A stretch of 64,000 bases of DNA from Verrucomicrobiota bacterium. Lineage in GTDB: Bacteria > Verrucomicrobiota > Verrucomicrobiia > Limisphaerales > UBA9464. The notes beneath the pieces are model-generated. The model was not told the origin of the DNA. It was given only the letters and a program-made list of their open reading frames with translations, and did no database searches. A program made the translations under genes and the position numbers. The stretch covers positions 1-64,000 of the forward strand of contig VHCG01000008.1 of the NCBI GenBank assembly GCA_016871805.1. Reading direction: 5' to 3'. Positions 44,211 to 53,418 of this stretch are shown one piece after another; the first letter of the stretch is position 1, and each line of letters begins with the position of its first letter.

Positions 44211-44687
44211 TCACGGCGAAGGAACTGGCGAGGAGGTCCGCAGGGCTCCGCTGGACAGGATCCGGGCTCTCAGTCCTCCACGGCCCTTCAGCAGATCCTC
44301 GGCACCCGGACCGAACGCGGTGTTCATCCAGTAGCAGGGACTGGCCTCTTCCGTTCCCTCGAACCGGATCCCCTGGATCTCGAACTCCGTCTTGATCCAC
44401 TGGTTGAGGTCGATCCCGCGGGTGATGATGTTCCGACGGTAGACCGAGGGAGGATGCCGGAGGCGGAGGCAGTTGCAGAGATCCTCGTGGGTCTCCCAGG
44501 CGAAGAAGGTGACCTGTCCCTTGAAGCGGTCCCGGAAATCGAAATAGCGGTCCCCCTGTATGCCCCGGCCGGCCTCGCAGCCCAGCTCCTGCTCCTCGAC
44601 CATGGGGTGCTCCCGAGGGGCCTTGCCGTGGCGGCCCACGAAGTTGTGTCCCGGAGAGCGATAGAGGTGGACAATTTCTACGGCCAT
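44211..44687 (-). CDS. MOSC-domain protein
   Basis: The 158 residues have the MOSC pattern: VHLYRSPGHNFVGRHGK at the start, LGCEAGRGIQGDRYFD, YRRNIITRGIDLNQWI, FEGTEEASPCYWMNTAFGPG (the conserved cysteine) and GRGGLRARIL. MOSC domains carry sulfur from a cysteine to the molybdenum cofactor or detoxify hydroxylated bases (YiiM/YcbX). This is a free-standing short form. It is the last gene of the xylA-parB-pfkB-def run; no molybdenum enzyme is nearby. Confidence 0.82.
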   Translation of the reverse strand: MAVEIVHLYRSPGHNFVGRHGKAPREHPMVEEQELGCEAGRGIQGDRYFDFRDRFKGQVTFFAWETHEDLCNCLRLRHPPSVYRRNIITRGIDLNQWIKTEFEIQGIRFEGTEEASPCYWMNTAFGPGAEDLLKGRGGLRARILSSGALRTSSPVPSP

Positions 44688-44714
44688 GGGAGGTGGGGCC
44701 AGGTGCTAGCGCGG

Positions 44715-45284
44715 TTAGCGACCGTTGCGCTTCGCCTTCGTTGCCGACTGGAGCGCGTCGACCTCCGGCTGCCAGTCCCTGCGGGCGGTTGAATCCATAC
44801 GGTCGATGAAAAGGATCCCGTTGAGATGGTCGACCTCGTGCTGGACGGCCCGTCCAAGGAGCCCGCCGGCGCGGAATGAGAAGGATTCGCCGCGGAGGTT
44901 CTGTGCGGTCACCTCCACCTCGCCCGGCCGCTGGATGTCGGCGTAGATCTCCGGGAAGCTGAGGCATCCTTCGGGCTCCTTGAGCTGGGGGCCGACCGGC
45001 TTGATGACCGGGTTGATCAGGACGAGGGGCATGAACGACTCCGGGTTAGCCGGCTGGTTGTCGATCCAGAGAGTCGAGGGCCGTTCCTTGGAGCCCCGCA
45101 CGTCGATGACCGTCAGCTGAAGCGCACGGCCGATCTGCTGTGCCGCCAGGCCGACCCCGTTGGCGGACTCCATCGTCTCGAACATGTCGGCGACCAGCTG
45201 CCGGATCTCCGGAGTCACCTCCGCGATCCGATCCCCGCGCCTGCGAAGAATCGGATCCCCGAATTTCACGACGGGCAGCACCAT
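44715..45284 (-). CDS. def: Peptide deformylase
   Basis: The 189-residue metalloenzyme removes the N-formyl group from nascent proteins. All three motifs are present: GVGLAAQQIG (GxGxAAxQ), EGCLS (zinc-binding Cys) and QHEVDHLNG (HExxH). Length and order are normal for type 1 PDF. It starts one base after the pfkB-like stop codon, so it is in an operon with it rather than with fmt. Confidence 0.97.
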   Translation of the reverse strand: MVLPVVKFGDPILRRRGDRIAEVTPEIRQLVADMFETMESANGVGLAAQQIGRALQLTVIDVRGSKERPSTLWIDNQPANPESFMPLVLINPVIKPVGPQLKEPEGCLSFPEIYADIQRPGEVEVTAQNLRGESFSFRAGGLLGRAVQHEVDHLNGILFIDRMDSTARRDWQPEVDALQSATKAKRNGR

Positions 45285-45285
45285 A

Positions 45286-46410
45286 TCAGGCGGTGGGCCA
45301 AGCCCGCATCAGGTTCACAAGATCATCCACTCGCGGACTCTCGGCCGTCCGGACGTAATGCCCACTGGTGCTCACCCCGCAGAGCAGGCTGGCGGCGTTG
45401 TCCAGACCGAGCAGCTTGCCCAGGCAGAACCCGCTGTTGAAGTGGTCGCCAGCGCCGGTCGTGATCTTCGGACGTCGGCAGATCGGTCCGGCGACCACAT
45501 CGGTCTTGCCGCCTGACACAGCCAGCGCGAAGGCCGTTGGATGGACCACCAGGGTGGACACCGGAACCTTCTGCTGGATCTCGATCGAGAGATCCGCGAG
45601 TCCCTGCCAATCCCGCGGGGCGTCGCTGAGCCCCACGACCCGGGCGATTTCGTAGGCCTCCTTCTCGTTCAGGCCGAGCACGACGTTGAACTTCGACTGG
45701 AACCTGGCGATCAGCTCGAGGGCGCTGGCGATGTCGGAGGCGAGTCGTTTCTCCGGGTCCGCGAGGTCGACGAACAGCGTGCGCGGGGATCCCGTGACCG
45801 AGGGCATCATCTCCGTCTGGATCGACGACCAGATGTCGGACATGTAGGGCAGCATCGTCCAGTTCACGAACGCCACGAGCGACGCCGTCTGGAACTGCCA
45901 TGCAAATTTCTCCCGGCCATAGCGCGCCATCAGGTTCTCCCAGGTGACATGCTTGAGCATGTAGTGCTTGCCGAGCATCAACTTGCCGTCCTCGAACTCG
46001 AGCGCGTCGGTGAGGCCGGGTTCGGAGATCGAGTTGACGTCGGCATGCTGGGCGAAGTTCTCGAAGACCGGATGGAGGGCAGGCCAGCCAAGGGAACCGA
46101 CATAGGTGACCTTGAGCCCGAAGCTCGACAGGGCGTTGCCCATGATTGGGCCGTTACCGCCAAGCTTGGTCATCACGTTCACCAGCTCGATGTTGGTGCT
46201 CTTCCCGGCCGCCGCCGCGAGACGGGCGGCGTAGGCGGCAATGGTGGGAACGCGGTCGAACCGGCTCGCATCAAACCGCTTGTCGACCACCTGCAGGATC
46301 TCGTCGACGAATCCGTCGAGGCCGACGAAGGCGGTGAGGCTGGGGACACGGGCGGCGGCCGCCTCGAGCTGCTGGGCGATCTGGTTGCGGAATTCAGGGG
46401 TGTCGATCAT
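45286..46410 (-). CDS. PfkB/ribokinase-family carbohydrate kinase
   Basis: The 374-residue sugar kinase has an N-terminal substrate part (FVGLDGFVDEILQVVD, KLGGNGPIMGNALSSFG) and the C-terminal ATP/anion-hole motif ITTGAGDHFNSGF with the catalytic aspartate. The long mid-section (KFAWQFQTASLVAFVNWTMLPYMSD) is specific to this subfamily. The sugar is unknown. It sits downstream of parB and an XylA homologue and upstream of def, so a xylulose- or related-sugar role is conceivable but unproven. Confidence 0.85.
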   Translation of the reverse strand: MIDTPEFRNQIAQQLEAAAARVPSLTAFVGLDGFVDEILQVVDKRFDASRFDRVPTIAAYAARLAAAAGKSTNIELVNVMTKLGGNGPIMGNALSSFGLKVTYVGSLGWPALHPVFENFAQHADVNSISEPGLTDALEFEDGKLMLGKHYMLKHVTWENLMARYGREKFAWQFQTASLVAFVNWTMLPYMSDIWSSIQTEMMPSVTGSPRTLFVDLADPEKRLASDIASALELIARFQSKFNVVLGLNEKEAYEIARVVGLSDAPRDWQGLADLSIEIQQKVPVSTLVVHPTAFALAVSGGKTDVVAGPICRRPKITTGAGDHFNSGFCLGKLLGLDNAASLLCGVSTSGHYVRTAESPRVDDLVNLMRAWPTA

Positions 46411-46455
46411 TCGGGAAAGGGGGCTTCAGAGGCTGGCGGGGTGAGTGGGATGGCC

Positions 46456-47382
46456 TCAATCCAGCGAGACGCCGAGGAGGTCGAGGATCCGGTTCAGCTC
46501 GGCATCGGAAAAATACCGGATCTCCAGGGCTCCCTTTCCGTCCCGATGCCGGAGATGCACCTGGGTTCCCAGGCGTTCGCGAAGCTTCTCCTCGATGCTG
46601 CCGACGAGCGGGTCGCGTACCGGCTGTTTCTTGTCGGGGGTCGTCTTCGGGTCCGCAACAACACCCGTGGCCTCGGCCACGATGCGTTCCGTCTCCCGCA
46701 CGCTCAGGCCGTGGTCGACAATCCGTTGCGCGAGGCGTTGCTGCTGGTGGATGTCGGGCAGGGTCAGAAGGACCTTGGCGTGGCCGACGCTCAGGCGGTT
46801 GTGACGGACGAGGTCGCGGACCGGTTCAGGGAGACGGAGAAGCCGGATGGCGTTGGCCACGACGACCCGGGACTTCCCCACACGGCGGGCGATCTCCTCC
46901 TGGGTGAGCTGGAACTGGGTGTTGAGCTGGACGTAGCCGAGCGCTTCCTCGATCGGGTTCAGGTTCTCCCGCTGGAGGTTCTCGATCAGCGCCAGTTCAA
47001 CCACCTCCCGGTCGGTCGCCTCACGCACCACGACGGGAACCTCGGTGAGACCGGCAACCTGCGAGGCGCGCCAGCGTCGCTCGCCAGCGATCAGTTCGAA
47101 TCCGGTGCCAACGGCACGGACGACGAGGGGTTGGATGAGTCCCTGCTCGCGGATCGAATCGGCCAGCTCCTGGAGGGATTCAGGAGGAAAGTCCTTCCGA
47201 GGCTGCAACGGGCTCGGATGGATCTGGGACAGTGTCAGCCGACGAAGCCCGGGTGCGGCAACCGGCTCGGGGGCCTTGGTCTGGAAGGGTTTCGTCGTCG
47301 CAGTCGGGGCTGGGGAAGGGGCAGCCGATGGGGCGCCGCCGAGCAATGCACCCAATCCACGTCCCAAGCCTGTTTTTGCCAT
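46456..47382 (-). CDS. parB: Chromosome-partitioning protein ParB
   Basis: The 308-residue protein begins MAKTGLGRGLGALLGG, the ParA-activating N-terminal peptide. It has the ParB/Srx domain (PLQPRKDFPPESLQELADSIREQGLIQPLVVR, ELIAGERRWRAS box II, ENLQRENLNPIEEALGY), a helix-turn-helix (TQEEIARRVGKSRVVVANAIRLLRLP), and a C-terminal dimerisation part. It spreads from parS sites in chromosome segregation. The usual parA is not adjacent; upstream is xylA instead. I saw no consensus parS palindrome in the window. Confidence 0.95.
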   Translation of the reverse strand: MAKTGLGRGLGALLGGAPSAAPSPAPTATTKPFQTKAPEPVAAPGLRRLTLSQIHPSPLQPRKDFPPESLQELADSIREQGLIQPLVVRAVGTGFELIAGERRWRASQVAGLTEVPVVVREATDREVVELALIENLQRENLNPIEEALGYVQLNTQFQLTQEEIARRVGKSRVVVANAIRLLRLPEPVRDLVRHNRLSVGHAKVLLTLPDIHQQQRLAQRIVDHGLSVRETERIVAEATGVVADPKTTPDKKQPVRDPLVGSIEEKLRERLGTQVHLRHRDGKGALEIRYFSDAELNRILDLLGVSLD

Positions 47383-47447
47383 GCGGTCGAGAGTAGGAAC
47401 CCCCCTGTCGCCTTGGCAAAAGGGTTTTTGGCCCGCCACCCTCGCTC

Positions 47448-48488
47448 TCAGCGCCCCATCAGGTGGTTCAGCACCAGTTGGTCGAGGTCCTGGTAGTTGA
47501 GGTCGTCGATCAGCGCCTGGGGGTTGGCCTCCGGGAAGGATCGGGCTTTGTCGACCAGACGCAGGAACGTGTCCCGTGAATTGCCCAGGTGCTTGAGCCA
47601 GTGCTCGGGACGGGTCGTCCGGAACGGGTGGACATCGAAGCACACGTACTCGCCGCGCCGACCATAGCCGGTGCGCTCGAGGGCGCGGACCTGGTTGAAC
47701 GCCACCCGGAGGTTGTTCGAGCCGAAGGGCTTGTCCTGGTCGAACTTCAGTCCGTTCTGGTCGTTGAGGTGGAGCGACCACAGCTTCTTGAACGCCATGG
47801 CGAAGTCGATCTCGTCGGCCGGATCCAACCCGGCAAGGATCGCATGGGCGGACTCGATCAGCGCCCCGACCCGCTTCGGATCCCGGGTCAGCTGGGCAAT
47901 CGCAAGGGCGTGGCCGGTGGTGGGAACGTAGGCGACGTCGGCCGGTTCGTTCGGCTTGGGCTCGATGGCGAGTCGGATCTTCGGATCGTGTCCCAGCATC
48001 GCGTCGAACGCCTGGACCAGATACTCGACCGAACGCGTGCCGGACTTCGCCTCGCGGAGGTAGGTGCCCTCGCGGGCAAGCCACAGCACCAGGATGTCCG
48101 TACCGAGCACGTTTGCGATGTCGATCGACCGCCTGGAGCGGTCGATGGCGTACTGGCGATGCTTCTTGTTGTTCGACGTGTAGGCCCCGTCGACGGTCTG
48201 GGGCGCAAACCAAAGCCGGGGGGCCACCATTTCGGCGACGACGCCCTCACCAGAGAGGCGCTTTCGCAGCTCCTTGGCCTCCTTCAGGATCTGGGCCGAC
48301 GACTTGGAGTCGATTTCGGGCACGGCGTCGTCGTCGTGGAACATCATCGCCTCGAACCCAAGCTCCTTGAGGGCGGAGAGTTTCCAGTCGAAGGACTGCG
48401 GGGAGCGGGTGGGAGGACCGTAGGGATCCTGTCCCTCGCTGAAGTTCCAGGGTCCGGCGCAGAAACGATAGACGGTGGGCTTGGCCAT
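47448..48488 (-). CDS. xylA: Class I xylose isomerase homologue with altered metal site
   Basis: The 346-residue TIM barrel closely follows Streptomyces-type XylA. FHDDD provides His54/Asp57, AIEPKPNEP gives Glu181/Lys183, IESAHAILAGL preserves Glu217 and His220, NDQNGLKFDQD gives Asp255/Asp257, and FDVHPFRT gives Asp287. The residue matching metal ligand Asp245 (HIDLN in Streptomyces) is histidine here (SLHLN), so metal binding and perhaps substrate differ. It converts an aldose to a ketose, probably xylose or a similar sugar. ATG 48488 is chosen; the longer frame overlaps the pseudogene. Confidence 0.8.
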   Translation of the reverse strand: MAKPTVYRFCAGPWNFSEGQDPYGPPTRSPQSFDWKLSALKELGFEAMMFHDDDAVPEIDSKSSAQILKEAKELRKRLSGEGVVAEMVAPRLWFAPQTVDGAYTSNNKKHRQYAIDRSRRSIDIANVLGTDILVLWLAREGTYLREAKSGTRSVEYLVQAFDAMLGHDPKIRLAIEPKPNEPADVAYVPTTGHALAIAQLTRDPKRVGALIESAHAILAGLDPADEIDFAMAFKKLWSLHLNDQNGLKFDQDKPFGSNNLRVAFNQVRALERTGYGRRGEYVCFDVHPFRTTRPEHWLKHLGNSRDTFLRLVDKARSFPEANPQALIDDLNYQDLDQLVLNHLMGR

Positions 48489-48595
48489 AAGTGGTTCCAG
48501 AAACCTAAACCGCCTGTTGAACCGAGGGGGACAGAAAAAGACGGGGCCGACCCGGGTCCGGTCGAGCGGACTGGTGCGGGCCAACGTCCTCCGCT

Positions 48596-49212
48596 GCGCC
48601 GCCGCGCGATCCACAGCCCACCCAGGCCCAATCCAAGGGGAGCGATCGTCGACGGCTTCGGGACTGCCGTATCCGTCACCGTGAAGGCCTGGTCCATAGG
48701 GGGCGCTGGTCTTGAAGGTGGACGCCAGGGATTGACCGGGTCGATGGTGCCGTCGCCGTGGTTGTTGGCGTAAAACTCCCCGTCCGGGGTGACGCCGTGG
48801 CCGAATGAGACCGAGGCTCCACGGTACCAGACGGGATCGGTGCTGCTGGAAAGGTCAAAATTGTAGAGCGTCAGGAATTCTGTGCTCGAAGGAAGGCCCT
48901 TAGTCTGGGCGATGGAAACGGTTGATGTCGCAAGCGGGGATCCGGCACCTGGACCTATCGTGGAGGTCAGATAGGCAGTCACGGTCGAATCGGACCGGGC
49001 TTCCCCGAGGAATGCCGAGATCCGGACATCGGTGTAGGCAACGGTCTGGGTCCAGCCCATGACCTCGGCCTGTTGCTTGGAGGTGCCCACCGCGAAGGAA
49101 CGGTCGGTGGGCCCGGCAGCATGCTGCCGAGGTCGGAGACATCAATGAGGGTCGCTGCGGCTGCCGGGAAGGCCCAGAAGGCCAAGGTGGTGATCCAATC
49201 CAGGGGCTTCAC
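48596..49212 (-). pseudogene. Decayed PEP-CTERM-type exoprotein gene
   Basis: From GTG 49212 the frame reads a signal peptide (VKPLDWITTLAFWAFPAAAATL) and DVSDLGSMLPGPPT. It then shifts by one base near 49100-49112 and continues DRSFAVGTSKQQAEVMGWTQTVAYTDVRISA, a pattern typical of choice-of-anchor exoproteins. The PEP-CTERM-like end (VPKPSTIAPLGLGLGGLWIARRR, ending at 48596) has Lys for the Glu of VPEPS, and no stop codon follows; the frame runs on into xylA. One shift and a missing stop indicate decay, unless they are sequencing errors. Confidence 0.72.
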
Positions 49213-49327
49213 GGGTGATATGGGAACAGCGCTGGGGTTGATGTTGAACGAATCGGAAGCGGTTTCGGGCTGCGCATGGGGAACTCCAGAGTGAAGTCCC
49301 GGGGGCTTCCGATGCCGATCCAACGCG

Positions 49328-49993
49328 CTACTGCTGGACGAAGTAGCTGAGGTGCTCGAGTTCGATAGCGAGGTTGACGTTCTTCACCATGACGGTGTCG
49401 GGCACGGACAGGATGGATGGAGAGAAGTTGAGGATTCCGGAGATGCCGGCGTCGACGAGCTGGTTGGCCACGGCCTGGGCTGCTGCTGCGGGGACCGTGA
49501 GCACGGCCATCTTCACGCCGTGGTCCCGGATCACTCGGGTTAGCCGTTCCATCCCCTGCACGGGGGTCTTGAGCGGCCGATCCCGCTCCCGGTGGGGTTC
49601 CGTATCGAAGGCCGCGATGAGCTCGAACCCTTCCTGCTCGAATCCCCGGTAGCTGAGGAGTGCGGTACCGAGATGTCCTGCCCCGATCAGGACCACTGGC
49701 TGGAGGCGGTTGGTGCCGAGGAGGTCGCCGATCATCGTCGACAGCTGGTCGACATCATATCCGAGCCCACGGGTGCCGAACTGGCCGAAGTACGTGAGGT
49801 CCTTTCGGAGCTGGGTCGATTTCACGCCTGCCGCGCTGGCGAGGGCCTCGCTGCTCACCGTCTGGATCTGGTTCTGCTTCAGCCGCTGGAGGCAGCGCAT
49901 GTAGATCGACATACGATAGATGGTCTTCGGTGGGATGACGGGACGGGTGCTCCTTGCGGCGGACTCGGTTCGATCGTTCTTCCTGGGGGCCAT
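49328..49993 (-). CDS. rex: Redox-sensing transcriptional repressor Rex
   Basis: The 221-residue Rex has an N-terminal winged helix (YRMSIYMRCLQRLKQNQIQTVSSEALASAAGVKSTQLRKDL...FGQFGTRGLGYDV) and a C-terminal NAD(H)-binding Rossmann domain (VVLIGAGHLGTALLSY, AAFDTEPH). It senses the NADH/NAD+ ratio and represses respiratory and fermentative genes when NAD+ is high. The 49994-50013 gap to the PSD1 gene is only 20 bp, so rex could be co-transcribed with it. No clear Rex operator was found. Confidence 0.95.
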   Translation of the reverse strand: MAPRKNDRTESAARSTRPVIPPKTIYRMSIYMRCLQRLKQNQIQTVSSEALASAAGVKSTQLRKDLTYFGQFGTRGLGYDVDQLSTMIGDLLGTNRLQPVVLIGAGHLGTALLSYRGFEQEGFELIAAFDTEPHRERDRPLKTPVQGMERLTRVIRDHGVKMAVLTVPAAAAQAVANQLVDAGISGILNFSPSILSVPDTVMVKNVNLAIELEHLSYFVQQ

Positions 49994-50013
49994 CGGTGGG
50001 GAGGCTCTGGGTT

Positions 50014-53000
50014 CTAGTCCACAAACACGAACTCATTGGCGCTCAGCAGGACCTGCGCGTAGCGCTGCCATGGATCCAGCGGAGGGTGGGAGTTGAGAGG
50101 TCCACCAAAATCTCGGGCAGCCCGCCACGCCGTCTCGGCACCTCCGGGTGGGTCGAGTCGCTGGATCGTGGGCGCCCAGCGGAACGAGTCCGAGTTCTCG
50201 CTGCTCCTCGGTTCCACCATGAAATCGAGGGTCTCGCCAGCCTCCACGGTCACCCAGCCAAGCCCGGCGGGGGCCTTGCCGTGGGCGACGGCCCATTGGG
50301 CCAGTTGCCCGCGGCGGCTGGAGATGATCCGGCCCATGACACCATCACCCTCCTGTGCGGGATGCTCCAAATCGCCCTCGATCCGGACCACACCCTTGAA
50401 CGGGGACGTCCATCGACGGATCGCGGCGTCCCGGGTCCCGGGCCCTGGATGCCCACCCCTGGCGTCCAACATCGTCCAGAGTCCCGTCTTGGAAGGCAGC
50501 TTCGGATCCCACTGCCACGCCTTGCCAGTGAAATGGGGCAGCGGACGCCATCCTTCCAAGCGACCGGTCGACGGGTTGAACCCACCGGTCCCATAGGACC
50601 AGGCCGCTGCCGGAGGCGGTTCCGGCAGCGGGGCTTTCGGGCGGGACAGGAAGTCGAGGCCCAGCTGGATCTCCGGGCCCGAAGGATCCCGCTGGTAGGC
50701 GAGCCGGTACAGCCTGCGGATCCTGTCGGTCGGCCTGACCACCGTGACGACGTCGGGCCGCCCCGTGAAGTCGCGGGCCCGATCCGCCAGGAATGGACTG
50801 TTCATCAGAAACAGCGCCTGCTGGGGCGTCGTGGTCTGGAACCTCAGCGGCGATGTCGTGTCGGGGCTCGCGAAATCGAAGGCCCGGAGCAGTCCCGGCA
50901 GGTTCTGTCGGTCGATGAAACCATACAGCGTCCGTCGCAGCGTCGAGGTTTCCTCGAACATCGGGACGGGCTGGCCTCCGATGTCGCCATCCAGCCTTCC
51001 GGACACCCACAGAAGGCTGTCCCGCAGTGCCTCGAAATCCAGGCGCTGTCGGTTCATGCGCCACAGCAGGGAGTTGTTCGGATCGACCGATTCCCCGCGC
51101 TCGAACCGGGCGCGGTCCGAGGAGTCCTCGGGATCGCTGCGCTGCTGGTAGGTGTCCGAAGACAGGATGTAGCGGTGCAGGGCCTTCAGGGACCAACCGT
51201 GGTCCATGAACCAGACCGCCAGATGGTCGAGCAGATCAGGGTGGGTTGGTTTTTCGCCACGCACACCAAAGTCGCTTGGGGTTCGGACCAGAGGCGCACC
51301 GAAGTGCCACATCCAGACACGGTTCACGAGCACCCGGGCGGTGATTGGGTTGTCCCGGCTGGCGATGGCCTGGGCGAGCTCGAGCCGACCGCTGCCCCGG
51401 GTGAATGCGGTGCGTTGGGTTCCGCTGAGAACGCCGAGAAACTGGCGCGGCACCTTGGCCCCGGGGTTGCCCGGATTGCCGCGCTTGAACACGACGGGCT
51501 CGATGGGCTGGGAACGGTCCAGATAGGCCATGGCGCGGAGTGGGGCCCCGGCGTGTGTTGCCTCGAGTTCGTCGACCTTCCGCTTCAACGCCCGGATCTT
51601 CTGTCCTGTGGGGGTGTCGAAGAACCGGTCGATGTCCTTCATCGCCGCCATCACGGGCGAGTCGGCTGCACCCAAGACCCGTCGAAGTTGTTCCTGCCCG
51701 GGATCGGCGAGGGACTCCGGCGCCGGACGTCCCTGGACCTTCGCCAGCTCGAGGGTCTCCGACCAGGCTCGATCCGCGTCGACGAGCAGGTCGCCGTAGC
51801 GTTTGGCGACTTCGGCAAAGGAATTGGGTGGCGGGTTCCGCAGGGCCACGACGACCCGGGCGTTCCAAGTGGTGTTGGCGGCGCTGGTGTTGGTGCTGCC
51901 GGACGCCGCGGGGGATTCGAGGAGGGACTGGGCACGGGTCGGGAAGTCGTTGGTCCCCAGCCGGGCGAGCGCAAACCAAGGGCCGAAGACGGAATCCCCG
52001 TTGCCCTGCCACTGTTCCAGGCGACCCTTCCAGGAGCCGACCAGGCCTGGGTCCAGGCTGCGGACCCGCGCCAGTCCCTCGAGGTTGGTCCAGTCGAGGG
52101 CCATCGAGTCCTGGGCTGCCACAAGGTAGTCCCCAACCCGTTCCCTCAACTTCTTAGCGATGTCCTGGGTCCTCTCCGCCCGGAATGCGTCCAGTTCCTT
52201 CTGCTGCTCGGCCTTCTCCTTCGCATAGGCTTCGGCCTGCGTGAGGTTGGGATTCGGCCCTAGCAGGGGTTTCTCGTCAGGCTCCTGGCTTGAGTTGAAG
52301 ACGCCGTAGAGCGAGTAGTAGTCGGCGGACGGGATGGGATCGTGCTTGTGGTCGTGACACCGCGCACAGGCCACGGTGAGCCCGAGCGTCCCACGGGTGA
52401 CGACATCGATCTGGTCGTCGATGATGTCGTGCGGGTTGTCGAGGAACCGACGTCCGAGCGTCAGGAATCCCTGCGCCGCCATCGGCCAAGGGTCCTCGGG
52501 CGTGGCGACCTGGTCCCCGGCGATCTGCTGGATCAGGAACGCATCGTAGGGCAGGTCCCGGTTGAGTGCCTGAACGACCCAGTCCCGGTAGGTGAAGCTG
52601 TGGCTGAAGCGCCGTTCCTGTTCGAAGACGTATCCCTTCGAGTCGGCGTAGCGGGCGACGTCGAGCCAGTGACGTCCCCAGCGTTCGCCGTACCGGGGCG
52701 ATGCGAGGAGCCGATCGACGGCGGACTCGTAGGCCGTCGGCGAGGGGTCCTCGAGAAACGCCTGCATCTCCTCGGGGCTCGGGGGAAGTCCGGTGAGATC
52801 GAAGGCGACGCGGCGGAGCAGGGTGTGCCGATCCGCCCTCGGTGAGGGACTCAGCCCCTTCGGCACCAGCTGGGCGACGATGAAGCGGTCGATCGGGTGG
52901 GAGAGATGTTCGAATCCGGCAACGGGGGGTGGAGGAAGGGATCGGGGTGTCTGGAAGGCCCAGTGTCCGTCGACGGGTCCCGGTGTCGTCTCCACGCTTC

Positions 53001-53418
53001 GGGGATCCGGGGCGCCTGCTCGGATCCAGTCGGCGACGGCGGCGATCTGCTCCGGTCGGAGGGGTCCACCGGCTTTCCTCGGGGGCATGGCTCCGATGTC
53101 CGGCGCTGTGCCGTGGAGAACCTTCAGCAACAGGCTCTCATCGGGTTTGCCCGGGACCAGCAGCGGTCCGGAGGCACCGCCCTTGAGGACGCCATCCCGG
53201 GTGTCGAGGCGGAGGGCCCCCTTGACCTCCTTCGCCTGGGCGCTGTGGCAGGGGTAGCAGTGCTCGATCAGCACGGGGCGGATCGAGGTCTCGAACGCCT
53301 CGAACCGCTCGGCATCGGTCGCGGCGACGGGCCCCCCTCCAACGACAATAACCCCGCCACCGAGGGCCAAGGCGAGCAGGCGGCCACGGAGTCCGGGACT
53401 GGGCTTGGAGAATTTCAT
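50014..53418 (-). CDS. PSD1-type cytochrome-domain protein (DUF1549/DUF1553)
   Basis: The 1134-residue secreted protein has a signal peptide (RGRLLALALGGGVIVVGGG). It carries a planctomycete-type cytochrome domain with CYPCH at 54-58 and KGALRLDTRDGVLKGG; DUF1549 (HPIDRFIVAQLVPKGLSPSPRADRHTLLRRVAFDLTGLPP, WLDVARYADSKGY); a second CxxCH (CARCH, near 352); DUF1553 (RVLVNRVWMWHFGAPLVRTPSDFG, DTTSPLRFQTTTPQQALFLMN); and a C-terminal beta-rich extension (GDGVMGRIISSR). Such proteins usually pair with DUF1501 proteins and are thought to act on polysaccharides; no DUF1501 gene is adjacent. ATG 53418 is chosen because the earlier open frame is antisense to the WPFF gene. Confidence 0.92.
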   Translation of the reverse strand: MKFSKPSPGLRGRLLALALGGGVIVVGGGPVAATDAERFEAFETSIRPVLIEHCYPCHSAQAKEVKGALRLDTRDGVLKGGASGPLLVPGKPDESLLLKVLHGTAPDIGAMPPRKAGGPLRPEQIAAVADWIRAGAPDPRSVETTPGPVDGHWAFQTPRSLPPPPVAGFEHLSHPIDRFIVAQLVPKGLSPSPRADRHTLLRRVAFDLTGLPPSPEEMQAFLEDPSPTAYESAVDRLLASPRYGERWGRHWLDVARYADSKGYVFEQERRFSHSFTYRDWVVQALNRDLPYDAFLIQQIAGDQVATPEDPWPMAAQGFLTLGRRFLDNPHDIIDDQIDVVTRGTLGLTVACARCHDHKHDPIPSADYYSLYGVFNSSQEPDEKPLLGPNPNLTQAEAYAKEKAEQQKELDAFRAERTQDIAKKLRERVGDYLVAAQDSMALDWTNLEGLARVRSLDPGLVGSWKGRLEQWQGNGDSVFGPWFALARLGTNDFPTRAQSLLESPAASGSTNTSAANTTWNARVVVALRNPPPNSFAEVAKRYGDLLVDADRAWSETLELAKVQGRPAPESLADPGQEQLRRVLGAADSPVMAAMKDIDRFFDTPTGQKIRALKRKVDELEATHAGAPLRAMAYLDRSQPIEPVVFKRGNPGNPGAKVPRQFLGVLSGTQRTAFTRGSGRLELAQAIASRDNPITARVLVNRVWMWHFGAPLVRTPSDFGVRGEKPTHPDLLDHLAVWFMDHGWSLKALHRYILSSDTYQQRSDPEDSSDRARFERGESVDPNNSLLWRMNRQRLDFEALRDSLLWVSGRLDGDIGGQPVPMFEETSTLRRTLYGFIDRQNLPGLLRAFDFASPDTTSPLRFQTTTPQQALFLMNSPFLADRARDFTGRPDVVTVVRPTDRIRRLYRLAYQRDPSGPEIQLGLDFLSRPKAPLPEPPPAAAWSYGTGGFNPSTGRLEGWRPLPHFTGKAWQWDPKLPSKTGLWTMLDARGGHPGPGTRDAAIRRWTSPFKGVVRIEGDLEHPAQEGDGVMGRIISSRRGQLAQWAVAHGKAPAGLGWVTVEAGETLDFMVEPRSSENSDSFRWAPTIQRLDPPGGAETAWRAARDFGGPLNSHPPLDPWQRYAQVLLSANEFVFVD

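Noticed and set aside
44077-44967. A 296-codon minus-strand frame across tRNA-Ala and MOSC
   Set aside because: It reads through a tRNA gene and a terminator and is out of frame with both MOSC and def.
44100-47400. parS sites near parB
   Set aside because: No palindrome close to the consensus TGTTTCACGTGAAACA was seen.
45541-47496. A 651-codon plus-strand frame over pfkB-like and parB genes
   Set aside because: It is antisense shadow; both minus-strand genes have intact family motifs.
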